The notes beneath the pieces were generated by a model. The model was not told the DNA's origin. It ran no database searches and saw nothing but the letters and a program-made list of their open reading frames with translations. The translations under genes were made by a program, and so were the position numbers. Below, piece after piece: positions 18,753-28,230 of a stretch of 64,000 bases of DNA. This stretch comes from Halalkalibacter hemicellulosilyticusJCM 9152. Lineage in GTDB: Bacteria; Bacillota; Bacilli; Bacillales; Bacillaceae_D. The DNA lies in assembly GCF_000513115.1 (NCBI RefSeq), contig NZ_BAUU01000008.1, positions 62,001-126,000 on the forward strand. The letters run 5' to 3'. How positions within the stretch are numbered: position 1 is the stretch's first letter; every line of letters starts with the position of its first letter.

Positions 18753-20912
18753 ATGGGTATTTCACTTTTAAAACTCCAGCACCCGTTTAGTCAAATTGTT
18801 GTCATCATACTTGTACTATATGTAGTGATTAGCTTCATTGTTCTGAATCCTTCTCTCGGGTTAGGAGAGATAATGGAACAGGCCGTTATTGAATATGTTT
18901 TTGCTTGCACGGTGCTAGTCATTTATTTTCTGTTGTTTATTTATTGCCTAAAAAGAATTTTAAACTCACAGACTTTTCGTTCATTGCTCTACCTTTTTTT
19001 ATTTTTATTGCTTATCTTAGCGTATTCATCTCATATTTTGGCCGTTTTTTTAGGAGATCCTTTGTATTTAAGTGGAACGGTGATCTCCATATTATTATTA
19101 GAGTGGATGATTTTAGTCACAGTTGTCGCTACGTTAAAGCCAGATAAAAAATATGGAGGACCTATTAGCATTGTTTTTTTTATATTTATTTCTTTTATGC
19201 TATTTCAGTCATATATGGATTATGAACGATTAGCTCTTGCATTATGTAGCTTCATGTTTTTTATCTATCTTCCACTTCTTTATTTCATGGTTAGATGGTA
19301 CAAGCAGAAGAATATTAAACTTATGAATCCATTAATTATGTCACTTACTTTTATGATGTTGAGTTTTTTATTCGTTGTATTGAGCCTGTTTTTTGAAGAA
19401 TTAGCCATTTCATTCGCCGGTGCGCTTAAAGTGATTGCTGTTTTATTTTTAGGCTATGTCGTTCTTTCATTTTTTAAAAGGTTAGAAGAAGAAACTGATA
19501 CACGTTCAATCGATAATGAGCTAGAGCTGTTATTTGAACATTCTGGTGATGCAATTGTTGTGTACCGCAAGGATTTATCCATTGTTAGAAGCAACTATGG
19601 ATTCAAACAAATGTTTGGTTATACAGATGAGGATGACTTAACTGTGGCATCGTTAATTCCAGCTGATTTAATGATTGAATATAGGGGGTTGTTACAGCAA
19701 CTTGATAAAGGTGTTCCTGTTATTAACTTTCAAACAAAGCGTAAACGAAAGGATCTTGCTATTATTGATATAAGTATATCAACTTCAATGATTAAAAGAG
19801 GGGGAGAAACGTTATATGCAGCAATATTAAGGGACATTACAGAACAAAAGCAAGCAGAAGCAGAAGTGATTAAGGCACGAAAAGAGCTGCAAGAGGCAGT
19901 CGAGCTGCACAATGGAATTATATTTCGAGTTCGCAGAGAGCATGGTCGTTTTATTCATCCGTTAATTGATGGCAAGTTACTACGAATGCAAAACATTTCA
20001 ACTCAGTCACTTATCGGAAAAGAATTGATTGATTTTCTACCTATTAAGTATACAACAGAATTGGAATCATATTATGAAAAGGCATGGGGTGGTAAGGAGC
20101 AAGTCTTTCAAATGAAATTTATGGACTATACATTTCTATTGAGCTTGTTCCCAAAATACGAAAGCGGTCAAGTGATTGAGATAGTCGGTACGTGCTCAGA
20201 TATTACGACCGCTATTAAAACGGAAGAGCTTTTGCGAAAATCGGAGAAGCTTTCCGTTGTTGGAGAATTAGCAGCTGGATTTGCTCATGAAATTCGAAAT
20301 CCATTAACGACTATAAAGGGGTTTCTTCAATTAATTCAACAAAGCTCAAAAAGCGTAAATCAAGAATATATGTCAATTATTTCAAATGAGATTGATCGTC
20401 TTGAGATGATTACAAATGAATTTATGGCCGTTTCAAAGCCTGAAGCTATCCAATATCAGAAAGAGAATGTACATGAACTTATTCTAAAAGTTAATCGTTT
20501 CTTAAAGCCACAGGCAATATTAAACAATGTTGAATTATGTGTTGAACAGGAAGTAGAGACTCCTTACATTTATGCAGATAAAAATCAAATGAGACAAGTG
20601 TTTATTAATTTATATAAAAACGCTATTGAAGCCATGACTGATGGTGGAAAAATCATTACGAATATTCGGATATCTAATGATGGAATGGTTTCCATCATTA
20701 TTAAAGACCAAGGTTGTGGGATTCCAGCGCATTTAATTGATAAGTTAGGGGAACCATTTTATACGTTAAAGGAGAAAGGAACTGGACTTGGCTTGATGGT
20801 CACGAAAAAAATCATTGACAGTCACTATGGATTCATGGACATTTATAGTATGGAACAAGTTGGTACAACGGTGACAGTTACTTTACCTTTGTACAAGGAG
20901 CAACTAGATTAG
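18753..20912 (+). CDS. Membrane PAS sensor histidine kinase
   Basis: A 719-aa orphan kinase. The first ~240 residues hold seven or so transmembrane helices. Two PAS domains follow (LELLFEHSGDAIVVYRKD onward, then a second from ~390), then HisKA (AAGFAHEIRNPLTTIKGFLQLIQ) and HATPase (INLYKNAIEAMTDGG, DQGCGIP, GTGLGLMV). The catalytic half is a close paralogue of the kinase just upstream. ATG 18753 has AAGGAGA upstream, 31 bp after the first kinase stops, so the two are co-transcribed. A candidate Spo0F kinase; the membrane sensor may respond to envelope or metabolite signals. Confidence 0.9.
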   Translation: MGISLLKLQHPFSQIVVIILVLYVVISFIVLNPSLGLGEIMEQAVIEYVFACTVLVIYFLLFIYCLKRILNSQTFRSLLYLFLFLLLILAYSSHILAVFLGDPLYLSGTVISILLLEWMILVTVVATLKPDKKYGGPISIVFFIFISFMLFQSYMDYERLALALCSFMFFIYLPLLYFMVRWYKQKNIKLMNPLIMSLTFMMLSFLFVVLSLFFEELAISFAGALKVIAVLFLGYVVLSFFKRLEEETDTRSIDNELELLFEHSGDAIVVYRKDLSIVRSNYGFKQMFGYTDEDDLTVASLIPADLMIEYRGLLQQLDKGVPVINFQTKRKRKDLAIIDISISTSMIKRGGETLYAAILRDITEQKQAEAEVIKARKELQEAVELHNGIIFRVRREHGRFIHPLIDGKLLRMQNISTQSLIGKELIDFLPIKYTTELESYYEKAWGGKEQVFQMKFMDYTFLLSLFPKYESGQVIEIVGTCSDITTAIKTEELLRKSEKLSVVGELAAGFAHEIRNPLTTIKGFLQLIQQSSKSVNQEYMSIISNEIDRLEMITNEFMAVSKPEAIQYQKENVHELILKVNRFLKPQAILNNVELCVEQEVETPYIYADKNQMRQVFINLYKNAIEAMTDGGKIITNIRISNDGMVSIIIKDQGCGIPAHLIDKLGEPFYTLKEKGTGLGLMVTKKIIDSHYGFMDIYSMEQVGTTVTVTLPLYKEQLD

Positions 20913-20927
20913 AATTAGGAGGATATT

Positions 20928-21916
20928 ATGGTACGTTTTGCAGTGATAGGGACAAATTGGATTACCGATCGTTTTATTTCAGCTGCTACTAAAGTTGAAG
21001 GATTTCAATTAACAGCTATCTATCGAGAACGAAAGAACGAGCAGAGGAATTTGCAGGCAAGCATCAAGTTCATCTTATATTTACTAGCCTAGAAGAATTA
21101 GCTCAATGTGAGGAAATAGATGCTGTCTATATCGCAAGCCCTAATGCATTTCATAAAGAGCAAGCGATTTTGATGATGAAGAATAAGAAGCACGTTCTAT
21201 GTGAAAAGCCGATGGCTTCTAACAGCTCTGAGGTTAAAGAAATGATTAATGTTGCAAATGCAGAGGACGTTTTACTAATGGAGGGCTTAAAAACGACAGC
21301 ATTGCCAAACTTTATAGTACTAAAAGAACATTTACACAAAATAGGAACGATCCGCCAATTTGTAACGAGCTATTGCCAATATTCGTCTCGGTATGATGCG
21401 TATAAAGCGGGGACAGTTTTAAATGCATTTAAGCCTGAATTTTCAAATGGTGCATTAATGGACATTGGTATCTATTGTGTATTTCCTACCGTGGCTATGT
21501 TCGGTCGTCCTAACAAGGTGAAGGCAATCGGGCATTTACTAAAATCAGGTGTAGATGGACAAGGTAGTTTGTTGTTACAATATGACAGTATGGAAGCGGT
21601 TATTATGTATTCAAAAATTACTGATTCAGCACTTCCGACCGAAATACAAGGTGAAGATGGTTCAATTATCATTGATAAAATTCATACGCCTGAAAAGGTT
21701 TATATTCATTATCGTGATGGTCGTGTAGAGGATATAAGTGTGTCACAAGACGAGGAAGCGATGTTCGATGAAGCACGAGTTTTTATTGAAGCGATTCAAA
21801 ACGGAGAAAAGGAAGTAGCGTGTAATAAATTAGAATATTCAATCGAAACCGCTCTCATTTTAGAAGAAGCTAGAAGGCAAATAGGTGTAACATATCCTGC
21901 TGATTTGTCAGAATAA
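20928..21916 (+). pseudogene. Gfo/Idh/MocA-family oxidoreductase (one frameshift)
   Basis: NAD(P)-dependent sugar or polyol dehydrogenase. The start at ATG 20928 behind TTAGGAGG gives MVRFAVIGTNWITDRFI, the Rossmann GxGxxG-like entry. The frame is lost at the A-run 21032-21034 and resumes one base over with ERAEEFAGKHQVH. After that come AVYIASPNAFHKEQA, the family's CEKPMASN with the catalytic Lys region, and GALMDIGIYCVFP. One inserted base gives a normal ~329-aa protein. It lies 15 bp after the membrane kinase and 12 bp before the PFK-like gene. Confidence 0.87.
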
Positions 21917-21928
21917 AAGGGGTGCTAG

Positions 21929-22720
21929 TTGATGAAGATTGGTTTATTGTTAGTTGAAGAATCACCTGCTGGAGTGCAGCAATTAATTCAAACAGTTGCA
22001 TTTCAGTTCATTCAGGACCATGAGCTATTTAGTATCGAAATCAATGATCAAAGTGAAGTGAAGGTTCAACGATATCAAAAGGAACAAATTCTATTCTCTC
22101 AAGAGTTTGAAGCGCCAATGATTAGACCTTCCCATTTAAGAAATGAAGTGGATCCTGCTATATTCGATCAGTTCGATCAAGTTGTCGTGCTCGGTGAGAA
22201 ATCTAATATAGGAAATGATTTATTAGAGAAGTTGACGATTTCCCACTTACATATTCCATTAATCGATGGAGACACGGGGCAAAATTTAGGCTATGATACG
22301 GCTTTGGATAGTATTGTTGATCAAATTTTAAAAGTTAAAGATACCATTAACTCAATGAAATATGATCATCCACGTATTTTTGGGATTCAGCTTCCTGAAG
22401 GGCTATCTGAGAATTTGATACAAGATGTCGTCGTTGCTGTGAATGAGCATCGAATTCAAGATATGTTAGAGCTAGAGGGAATTGCTACATTGCTTAAGCA
22501 ATCAATTGCAAATGGAAAAACATACGGCTTTATTATATTTGATGAGCATTTAAACCCGAATGAAGTCGTTAAACAATTAGAACAGTACGTAGCGGTTGAC
22601 TGGAAGTATGTTCAAATTGATCAATCTCTTATTCTTGGTCCATATCCAAGTGGTGCTGATCGACTCATTGCGAATAAGTTAGCGCAGAAAATCATACAGT
22701 GGTGTCTCAGTCATAAATGA
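21929..22720 (+). CDS. Degenerate phosphofructokinase-like protein
   Basis: A 263-aa protein that follows the PfkA fold end to end but lacks its active-site signatures. Matches are MKIGLLLVEESPAGVQQLIQ with the PFK N-terminus, GYDTALDSIVDQILKVKDT with the PFK segment GFDTALNTVVEAIDKIRDT, GKTYGFIIFDE, and GPYPSGADRLIANKLAQK with the GGSPTAFDRVLASRLG region. The ATP-site GGDGS is replaced by GEKSN. The catalytic TIDND becomes LIDGD, and the protein is about 55 residues short. Probably a regulatory or pseudo-enzyme. It is the last gene of the group with the two kinases. Confidence 0.6.
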   Translation: MMKIGLLLVEESPAGVQQLIQTVAFQFIQDHELFSIEINDQSEVKVQRYQKEQILFSQEFEAPMIRPSHLRNEVDPAIFDQFDQVVVLGEKSNIGNDLLEKLTISHLHIPLIDGDTGQNLGYDTALDSIVDQILKVKDTINSMKYDHPRIFGIQLPEGLSENLIQDVVVAVNEHRIQDMLELEGIATLLKQSIANGKTYGFIIFDEHLNPNEVVKQLEQYVAVDWKYVQIDQSLILGPYPSGADRLIANKLAQKIIQWCLSHK

Positions 22721-22781
22721 TTCAAAGAGCACTAGTAGAAGGAATCTAAATCCTTTTTTAATGCTCTTTAGACCTTAACAA

Positions 22782-22816
22782 AACGCCTTTGAGAAATGAC
22801 TCTCAATGGCGTTTTT
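22782..22816 (+). terminator. Terminator of the kinase-PFK-like operon
   Basis: AACGCCTTTGAGA pairs with TCTCAATGGCGTT and is followed by TTTTT. An outer AAAGAGCA/TGCTCTTT pair (22724-22770) lies just before it. Its stem sequence resembles the dps terminator. Confidence 0.85.
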
Positions 22817-23025
22817 AGGTTATATAAAGGACAGTTGAAGAGTAACATAGCCAGTCAGGTTGAAACAAAAGTAAAATGTCCTACTCTAAGACGTCAACGC
22901 TGAATAAGAAAATACATCTGGATTTGTTTTGCGAGTTCATGTATTCGACAACGCCACTAATCGACTTTTTTCATTATTCATTTTTACATTTTCACAAATG
23001 GATAATGGTTTTTCTTTAATGGATA

Positions 23026-23055
23026 TTGACAATCAATCTCAATTGTCTGTATGAT
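23026..23055 (+). promoter_or_regulatory. SigA promoter of yclNOPQ
   Basis: A perfect -35 TTGACA (23026-23031), an 18-bp spacer and -10 TATGAT (23050-23055). The -35 sits in an imperfect inverted repeat GACAAT...ATTGTC. The rest of the 22817-23131 gap shows nothing else recognisable. Confidence 0.85.
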
Positions 23056-23064
23056 AGTTCTCAG

Positions 23065-23079
23065 AGATAATCATTATCA
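23065..23079 (+). promoter_or_regulatory. Fur box in front of yclN
   Basis: AGATAATCATTATCA matches the Fur 7-1-7 consensus TGATAATNATTATCA at 14 of 15 positions. It lies at the expected transcription start, just past the -10, so iron-loaded Fur should block the operon. Confidence 0.93.
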
Positions 23080-23131
23080 ATAAGATACATAATAAGCTTA
23101 GTTGAAGGCAGTATAGAAAGTGTAGGGGATC

Positions 23132-24085
23132 ATGAAGTTACGGTATTTAGTTATTCTATTAATCTTACTTTCTGTAAGTTCTCTCTTTGTCGGCGTGCAA
23201 AGTATTTCGCCACTAGAAATATTTCATTTGACAGAGGAGCAAAAGCAAACATTATGGCTCGTTCGTATTCCGCGCTTAGTGAGTATTATTCTAGCTGGTG
23301 TTGGAATGAGTATATGTGGATTAATTATGCAGCAGTTAACAAGAAATAAGTTTGTTTCACCGACAACGGCTGGAACATTGGATTCAGCAAGGTTTGGCAT
23401 CATGGTTTCTTTATTGCTTTTTACGAGTGCGAGTCCATTTGTCAAGATGCTAGTTGCTTTTTCATTCGCTCTCTTAGGAACATTTATTTTTATGAAAATA
23501 TTAGATCGTATTAAGTTTAAGAATACGATTTTTATTCCATTAGTCGGTCTTATGTTTGGAAACATTATTAGTTCGATTACGACTTTTTTTGCTTACCGTT
23601 ATGATTTGATTCAAAATATGTCGGCATGGCTACAAGGAAATTTCGCATTAATGATAAGAGGGCGTTATGAGCTACTATATATTAGTATTCCCGTTTTAAT
23701 TATTGCTTATATATTTGCTAACAGATTTACAGTTGCAGGTATGGGAGAAGAATTCTCAACTAACCTCGGCTTAAATTATAAAAGAGTTGTGAATATTGGT
23801 TTAATTATTGTTGCTTTAGTTACGTCAGTTGTTGTTTTGACAGTTGGAATGATTCCATTTCTAGGGTTAATTATTCCTAACATTGTTTCCATTTATCGTG
23901 GTGATAATTTGAGAGATAACTTACCTTATACAGCGGCATTAGGGGCTATCTTTGTTCTTGTTTGTGACATTTTAGGGAGAATTATTATTTACCCATATGA
24001 AATTGCAATTGGCTTAACAGTTGGAGTTGTTGGTAGTGGTATATTCCTCTTCCTACTTTTAAGGAGGAGATCATATGGGCTCTAA
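23132..24085 (+). CDS. yclN: Siderophore ABC transporter permease YclN
   Basis: A FecCD-type inner membrane permease of 317 aa with eight or more transmembrane helices. It closely resembles B. subtilis YclN of the petrobactin importer: RLPRLVSIILAGV-type entry, ICGLIMQQLTRNKFVSPTTAG, the TVGMIPFLGLIIPNIVSIYRGDN coupling helix (contact with the ATPase) and LRRRSYGL end. First gene of a Fur-controlled operon; it overlaps the next permease gene by 11 bp. Substrate by homology is petrobactin or a related 3,4-catecholate siderophore. Confidence 0.94.
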   Translation: MKLRYLVILLILLSVSSLFVGVQSISPLEIFHLTEEQKQTLWLVRIPRLVSIILAGVGMSICGLIMQQLTRNKFVSPTTAGTLDSARFGIMVSLLLFTSASPFVKMLVAFSFALLGTFIFMKILDRIKFKNTIFIPLVGLMFGNIISSITTFFAYRYDLIQNMSAWLQGNFALMIRGRYELLYISIPVLIIAYIFANRFTVAGMGEEFSTNLGLNYKRVVNIGLIIVALVTSVVVLTVGMIPFLGLIIPNIVSIYRGDNLRDNLPYTAALGAIFVLVCDILGRIIIYPYEIAIGLTVGVVGSGIFLFLLLRRRSYGL

Positions 24086-25025
24086 GTTAAAGATACTCAT
24101 TTTAGCTACAATTGCATTGATGTGTATTGTCCTGTACATGACGATAGGCTCTAACGGTAATTGGGAATATGTCATACCACGACGGGGAGTTAAGGTGTTA
24201 TCTATTGTACTGACAGGCTCAGCAATCGCATTTTCAACGGTTATCTTTCAAACGATTACGAATAACCGAATTTTAACACCAAGTATTATTGGCTTAGACT
24301 CGTTGTATGTTCTTATTCAAACGTTTATGATTTTTACGTTTGGTTCGTTAAGCTTTGTCATGCTTAATCAGCATGTTAATTTCCTTATATCGATAAGCTG
24401 TATGGTTTTGTTTTCCTTTTTCTTATTTAAATTGCTATTTAATAAAGAGGATCGAAACATTTATTTATTGTTATTGATTGGAATTGTATTCGGAACATTT
24501 TTTTCAAGCTTTACAACATTCATGCAAGTATTAATTGATCCAAATGAGTTCCTAAATGTTCAGAATAGAATGTTTGCTAGCTTTAACAATGTGAACACAG
24601 ATTTACTTGGTATTTCAATTGTTCTGATTATTTTGATTTTGCTATATGCGTATCGATTTTATAAATATTTAGATGTTCTATCATTAGGAAGGGAGCATGC
24701 GATTAACTTAGGAGTCAATTATGATCACGTCATAAAGAACTATTTAATTATTATTGCTATTTTAGTGTCAATTGCAACGGCGTTAGTTGGGCCTATTACA
24801 TTCTTAGGCTTATTAGTTGTTAATGTTGCTCATGAATATATGAAAGTTCATCAACACAAGTATTTAATAACAAGTTCCATTTTAATAAGTATTATCGCTT
24901 TAATTGGAGGTCAGCTCATTGTCGAACGTGTCTTTACGTTCTCAACAACGCTAAGTGTCATCATTAATTTTATCGGTGGGGTTTACTTTTTATATTTGTT
25001 GTTAAAGGAGAGTAAAAAATGGTAG
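24075..25025 (+). CDS. yclO: Siderophore ABC transporter permease YclO
   Basis: The second FecCD-type permease, 316 aa, forming a heterodimer with YclN in the membrane. Helices cover most of the chain. Typical parts are RRGVKVLSIVLTGSAIAFSTVIFQTITNNRILTPSIIG and the coupling loop ALVGPITFLGLLVVNVAHEYMK. Its ATG at 24075 lies inside the end of yclN behind AGGAGG, and its own end overlaps the ATPase start by 7 bp, so translation of the three genes is coupled. Confidence 0.94.
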   Translation: MGSKLKILILATIALMCIVLYMTIGSNGNWEYVIPRRGVKVLSIVLTGSAIAFSTVIFQTITNNRILTPSIIGLDSLYVLIQTFMIFTFGSLSFVMLNQHVNFLISISCMVLFSFFLFKLLFNKEDRNIYLLLLIGIVFGTFFSSFTTFMQVLIDPNEFLNVQNRMFASFNNVNTDLLGISIVLIILILLYAYRFYKYLDVLSLGREHAINLGVNYDHVIKNYLIIIAILVSIATALVGPITFLGLLVVNVAHEYMKVHQHKYLITSSILISIIALIGGQLIVERVFTFSTTLSVIINFIGGVYFLYLLLKESKKW

Positions 25026-25774
25026 AAGTTCAAAATGTAACGAAAAGATATGCTTCGAAAAATGTGGTTGATAATGTTTCAGTGAACATTCAAAAAGGAA
25101 AAATCACATCATTTATTGGACCAAACGGCGCTGGAAAAAGTACTCTCTTATCCATTGTTAGTCGGCTGATCGCTAAGGACGAAGGACTCGTTTTAATTGA
25201 TGATATGGACATTACGAAACAAAAAAGTAATGATTTAGCAAAGAAAATTTCTATTTTAAAGCAATCCAATCATATTAACATTCGTTTGAAAATTAGAGAC
25301 TTAGTTTCCTTTGGACGCTTTCCTTATTCGCAAGGGAATTTAACAAAAGAGGATATTCGTTATATTGATGAAGCGATTCGATATATGGAATTAAAAGATA
25401 TTCAAGATAAATATTTAGACCAATTAAGTGGTGGACAGCGTCAACGGGCTTATATAGCGATGGTAATCGCTCAAGATACTGAATATATTCTACTTGATGA
25501 GCCGTTAAATAATCTTGATATGAAGCATTCCGTTCAAATTATGAAAGTGTTACAAAACATGGTGGATGAACTCGGCAAAACGATTGTTGTCGTTCTTCAT
25601 GATATTAATTTTGCTTCCTGCTATTCGGATTTCATTGTTGCGCTAAAGAACGGGCGAATTATTAAAGAAGGTCCAGCTCATGAAGTGATTGATGAGGATG
25701 CTTTACGAGAAATTTACGATATGGATATTCCGATTAACAATATTGATAACCGTAAAATTGCTGTTTATTTTTAA
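25019..25774 (+). CDS. yclP: Siderophore ABC transporter ATPase YclP
   Basis: A 251-aa cytoplasmic ATPase driving the YclNO permease. It has Walker A GPNGAGKST near residue 36, the Q-loop, signature LSGGQRQRAYIA, Walker B YILLDEPLNNLD and the switch His in VVLHDINFA. Length and the FecE-like C-terminus are normal for iron-siderophore importers. It follows the permeases with coding overlap and precedes the binding protein by 110 bp. Confidence 0.95.
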   Translation: MVEVQNVTKRYASKNVVDNVSVNIQKGKITSFIGPNGAGKSTLLSIVSRLIAKDEGLVLIDDMDITKQKSNDLAKKISILKQSNHINIRLKIRDLVSFGRFPYSQGNLTKEDIRYIDEAIRYMELKDIQDKYLDQLSGGQRQRAYIAMVIAQDTEYILLDEPLNNLDMKHSVQIMKVLQNMVDELGKTIVVVLHDINFASCYSDFIVALKNGRIIKEGPAHEVIDEDALREIYDMDIPINNIDNRKIAVYF

Positions 25775-25884
25775 TTATCACAGTTGACTGCTTAGCATGA
25801 GGTTTACTAGTATAAAGCAATTGCTCTTCGGTTAATCAGAACGCTGTGTAATTATATAAAAAAAGATATAGAGGTGAGTGGGGA

Positions 25885-26883
25885 ATGAAAAAATCATTAT
25901 TACTATTATTATTTAGTATGTTGCTAGCACTCATTATGGTTGCTTGCGGAGGATCTGAGGATACGTCTTCAGAACCAGAAGAAGATACAGAAGAAACGGC
26001 TCAACAAGATTCAAATGACGATGAACAAGCTGAAGAAGCTGCTGATGAGCCAAAGGAAATAACGGTCGATCATGAACTTGGTCAGACGGTTATTGAAGAG
26101 ACTCCTGAAACAGTCGTTGTGTTTGACTTAGGTGTTTTAGATACACTTGATGCTTTAGGTGTAGAAATTGCAGGGGTTCCAGTAGATAGTGTGCCTGATT
26201 ATTTATCTCAATATGCAGAAGATGGATATGAAAATGTAGGTTCTCTTTTTGAGCCTGATTTTGAGAAGATCTTTGACATGCAACCTGATTTAATTATTAT
26301 TTCTGGTCGTGCGTCTGAAGCATATGATGAATTAGCAGACATTGCTCCTACATTATTTATGTCAACAGATCCGGATCATTATTTAGAGTCGTTTGCTTCT
26401 AATGTAACGCTTTTAGGAGATATCTTTGATAAAGAAGAATTAGCTGCACAGAAAGTTGCTGATGTTGAAGCTTCAGTAGCCGATTTAGTTGAAAAGACAA
26501 GTGATATCAGTGGATTAATTGTTTTAGCTAATGATGGTTCATTAAGTGCATTTGGTCCAGGTTCACGTTTTGGATTCCTTCATGGAGAGTTTGGTGTAGA
26601 GCCGGCAGATGAAAATATTGAAGTGTCTAATCACGGACAAAGTATTTCATTTGAATATATTGTTCAAACGAATCCAGAATATTTATTTGTTGTTGATCGC
26701 GGAGCTATTGTTGGCGGTGAATCTTCCGCACAACAAACGATCGAGAATGAAGTGACAGAAAATATAACTGCCTACCAAGAAGATAAGATTGTTTATTTAG
26801 ATCCAGTATTCTGGTATATCACAACGGGTGGTATTACAGCGACTGAAGGAATGATTGCTGAGGTAGATGCAGCGATTCAATAA
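25885..26883 (+). CDS. yclQ: Petrobactin-type siderophore-binding lipoprotein YclQ
   Basis: A 332-aa extracellular substrate-binding lipoprotein. The signal peptide ends in the lipobox LIMVAC with lipid-anchored Cys21, and an acidic linker (~25-58) tethers it. The rest is a FhuD/BtuF-like two-lobed fold (VVVFDLGVLDTLDALGVEIAGVP, QPDLIIISGR). B. subtilis YclQ binds petrobactin and its photoproduct. It ends the Fur-regulated operon with a strong two-way terminator. Confidence 0.93.
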   Translation: MKKSLLLLLFSMLLALIMVACGGSEDTSSEPEEDTEETAQQDSNDDEQAEEAADEPKEITVDHELGQTVIEETPETVVVFDLGVLDTLDALGVEIAGVPVDSVPDYLSQYAEDGYENVGSLFEPDFEKIFDMQPDLIIISGRASEAYDELADIAPTLFMSTDPDHYLESFASNVTLLGDIFDKEELAAQKVADVEASVADLVEKTSDISGLIVLANDGSLSAFGPGSRFGFLHGEFGVEPADENIEVSNHGQSISFEYIVQTNPEYLFVVDRGAIVGGESSAQQTIENEVTENITAYQEDKIVYLDPVFWYITTGGITATEGMIAEVDAAIQ

Positions 26884-26898
26884 GTACTAGATAATGAA

Positions 26899-26930
26899 GA
26901 AAAAAGCGGCAAGCACCGCTTTTTTCTTTT
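26899..26930 (+). terminator. Bidirectional terminator between yclQ and the DUF418 gene
   Basis: AAAAAAGCGG and CCGCTTTTTT pair around a 6-nt loop; A-run and T-run allow function for both converging genes. Confidence 0.9.
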
Positions 26931-26942
26931 GCACATTATAGC

Positions 26943-28142
26943 TTAGGAATGGGTTTCATTTTTAAAGCGTGGCCTTCTCCAGTACGTTCCTAATCTCCAA
27001 AGCCATTCAATTGGTCCTATTTTAAATCGCTTAAGCCACCATTTGCTTAGTAAGATTTGAATAAAGAAAAATACAAAGGAAATGAGGATCCCAATAAAGA
27101 AGCCAATTTTCCCAAACAGACCGATACCATACCCATAGAAGAGAGTAGTAAAGACGATTGATTGTAATAAATAGTTTGTAAGAGAGAGGCGGCCTACAAA
27201 CGTTAGTGGCTTAAGCCATGTATATGCTTTCTTGTTAGTAGCAAGCAAGGCGATACTACTCGCATAAAACATCGCAACCATTGGTCCTCCAACAAATGTA
27301 TGCAGTGCCTCGGTTTGAACAGTTTCATTTAAGACATAGGCAAGCTTACTAGGGAAGCCGATGCATAAAGTAATCCACCAAACACGTTTAAAGAGACGCT
27401 GATATTTCTCTGGTTGTTCTAGCCACTTTTTACGAGCAACAAAAGCCCCTAATAGAAACATTCCTAAAACGCTAAAAATAGCGGAGCCTTGTATAATGAC
27501 GTCACTCATCCAACCGAAGCCAAGAGGGTCTGCTTCTTGACGGAATGTGACAACATCTGAATAACTTGCTGATGATAAGACTTCGCGTTCCTCCAATGAA
27601 TATTGATATAGCTGCTCATTAAAGGTTGCCATTGATTCATCTTCTTCTGGCATTGTAATTGATAAAGCCATTAAGGATAATAGAATGATTGACCATATCA
27701 ATAATCCACGTACTTTCAATTTTAAAAAGAAAAATAAAATAAACCCTGTTAGGGCATAAACAAAAAGGATATCACCATCCCAAATATAAACACCGTGTAA
27801 GTAACCGACGAGGAGTAAAATAAGCATTCTTCGCCAATAAACACGAGCAAAAGGCTGTTCGCGTGTAAGTAGACGTTCTTTCAAGAAGGCCATTCCATAA
27901 CCAAATAAAAAGGAAAAAAGAGTGTAAAAGCTCGATTGCACAAATAGTAAAATGAACCCTTCTGCGATGCGATCGATTATCCCATTTGGGTAATAGTTAT
28001 GGATATCGGGGATGAGAAATAATCCATATTGGAAATGCATGCTATTTGCTAGTAAAATACCAAGTAAAGCAAGCCCGCGCATCATATCGAGAGATTCGAT
28101 ACGGTCGTTGGTTAATAAGGGTGATGTTGTTGTTTTATCCAT
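26943..28142 (-). CDS. DUF418-domain membrane protein (YeiB-like)
   Basis: A 399-aa protein with about ten transmembrane helices. The N-terminus RIESLDMMRGLALLGILLANS is the acyltransferase-3/DUF418 entry motif, and the second half carries the DUF418 segment with SLTNYLLQSIVFTTLFYGYGIGLFG. Members (YeiB, YxaH, YrkO) are widespread and functionally undefined, possibly moving or modifying small envelope molecules. It ends in a basic tail. Start at 28142 behind AAAGGAGAA. Divergent from the nitroreductase gene. Confidence 0.85.
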   Translation of the reverse strand: MDKTTTSPLLTNDRIESLDMMRGLALLGILLANSMHFQYGLFLIPDIHNYYPNGIIDRIAEGFILLFVQSSFYTLFSFLFGYGMAFLKERLLTREQPFARVYWRRMLILLLVGYLHGVYIWDGDILFVYALTGFILFFFLKLKVRGLLIWSIILLSLMALSITMPEEDESMATFNEQLYQYSLEEREVLSSASYSDVVTFRQEADPLGFGWMSDVIIQGSAIFSVLGMFLLGAFVARKKWLEQPEKYQRLFKRVWWITLCIGFPSKLAYVLNETVQTEALHTFVGGPMVAMFYASSIALLATNKKAYTWLKPLTFVGRLSLTNYLLQSIVFTTLFYGYGIGLFGKIGFFIGILISFVFFFIQILLSKWWLKRFKIGPIEWLWRLGTYWRRPRFKNETHS

Positions 28143-28230
28143 TGTCGTTCTCCTTTATATGTAGTCTGTCATTATTGTAAGTTATTGCTAAAGAGTTAAC
28201 AAGAATAAAAGAAAGAAAAGGAGTTTTTGC

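Noticed and set aside
21170-21916. Gfo/Idh oxidoreductase as a complete short gene starting at 21170
   Set aside because: It would lack the Rossmann nucleotide-binding start, which is plainly encoded upstream in another frame.
3792-22816. Terminators at 3792-3826 and 22782-22816 as copies of a mobile repeat
   Set aside because: They share a TTGAG...CTCTCAATGGC stem, but similarity stops at the hairpin, so it is more likely coincidence or convergent terminator sequence.
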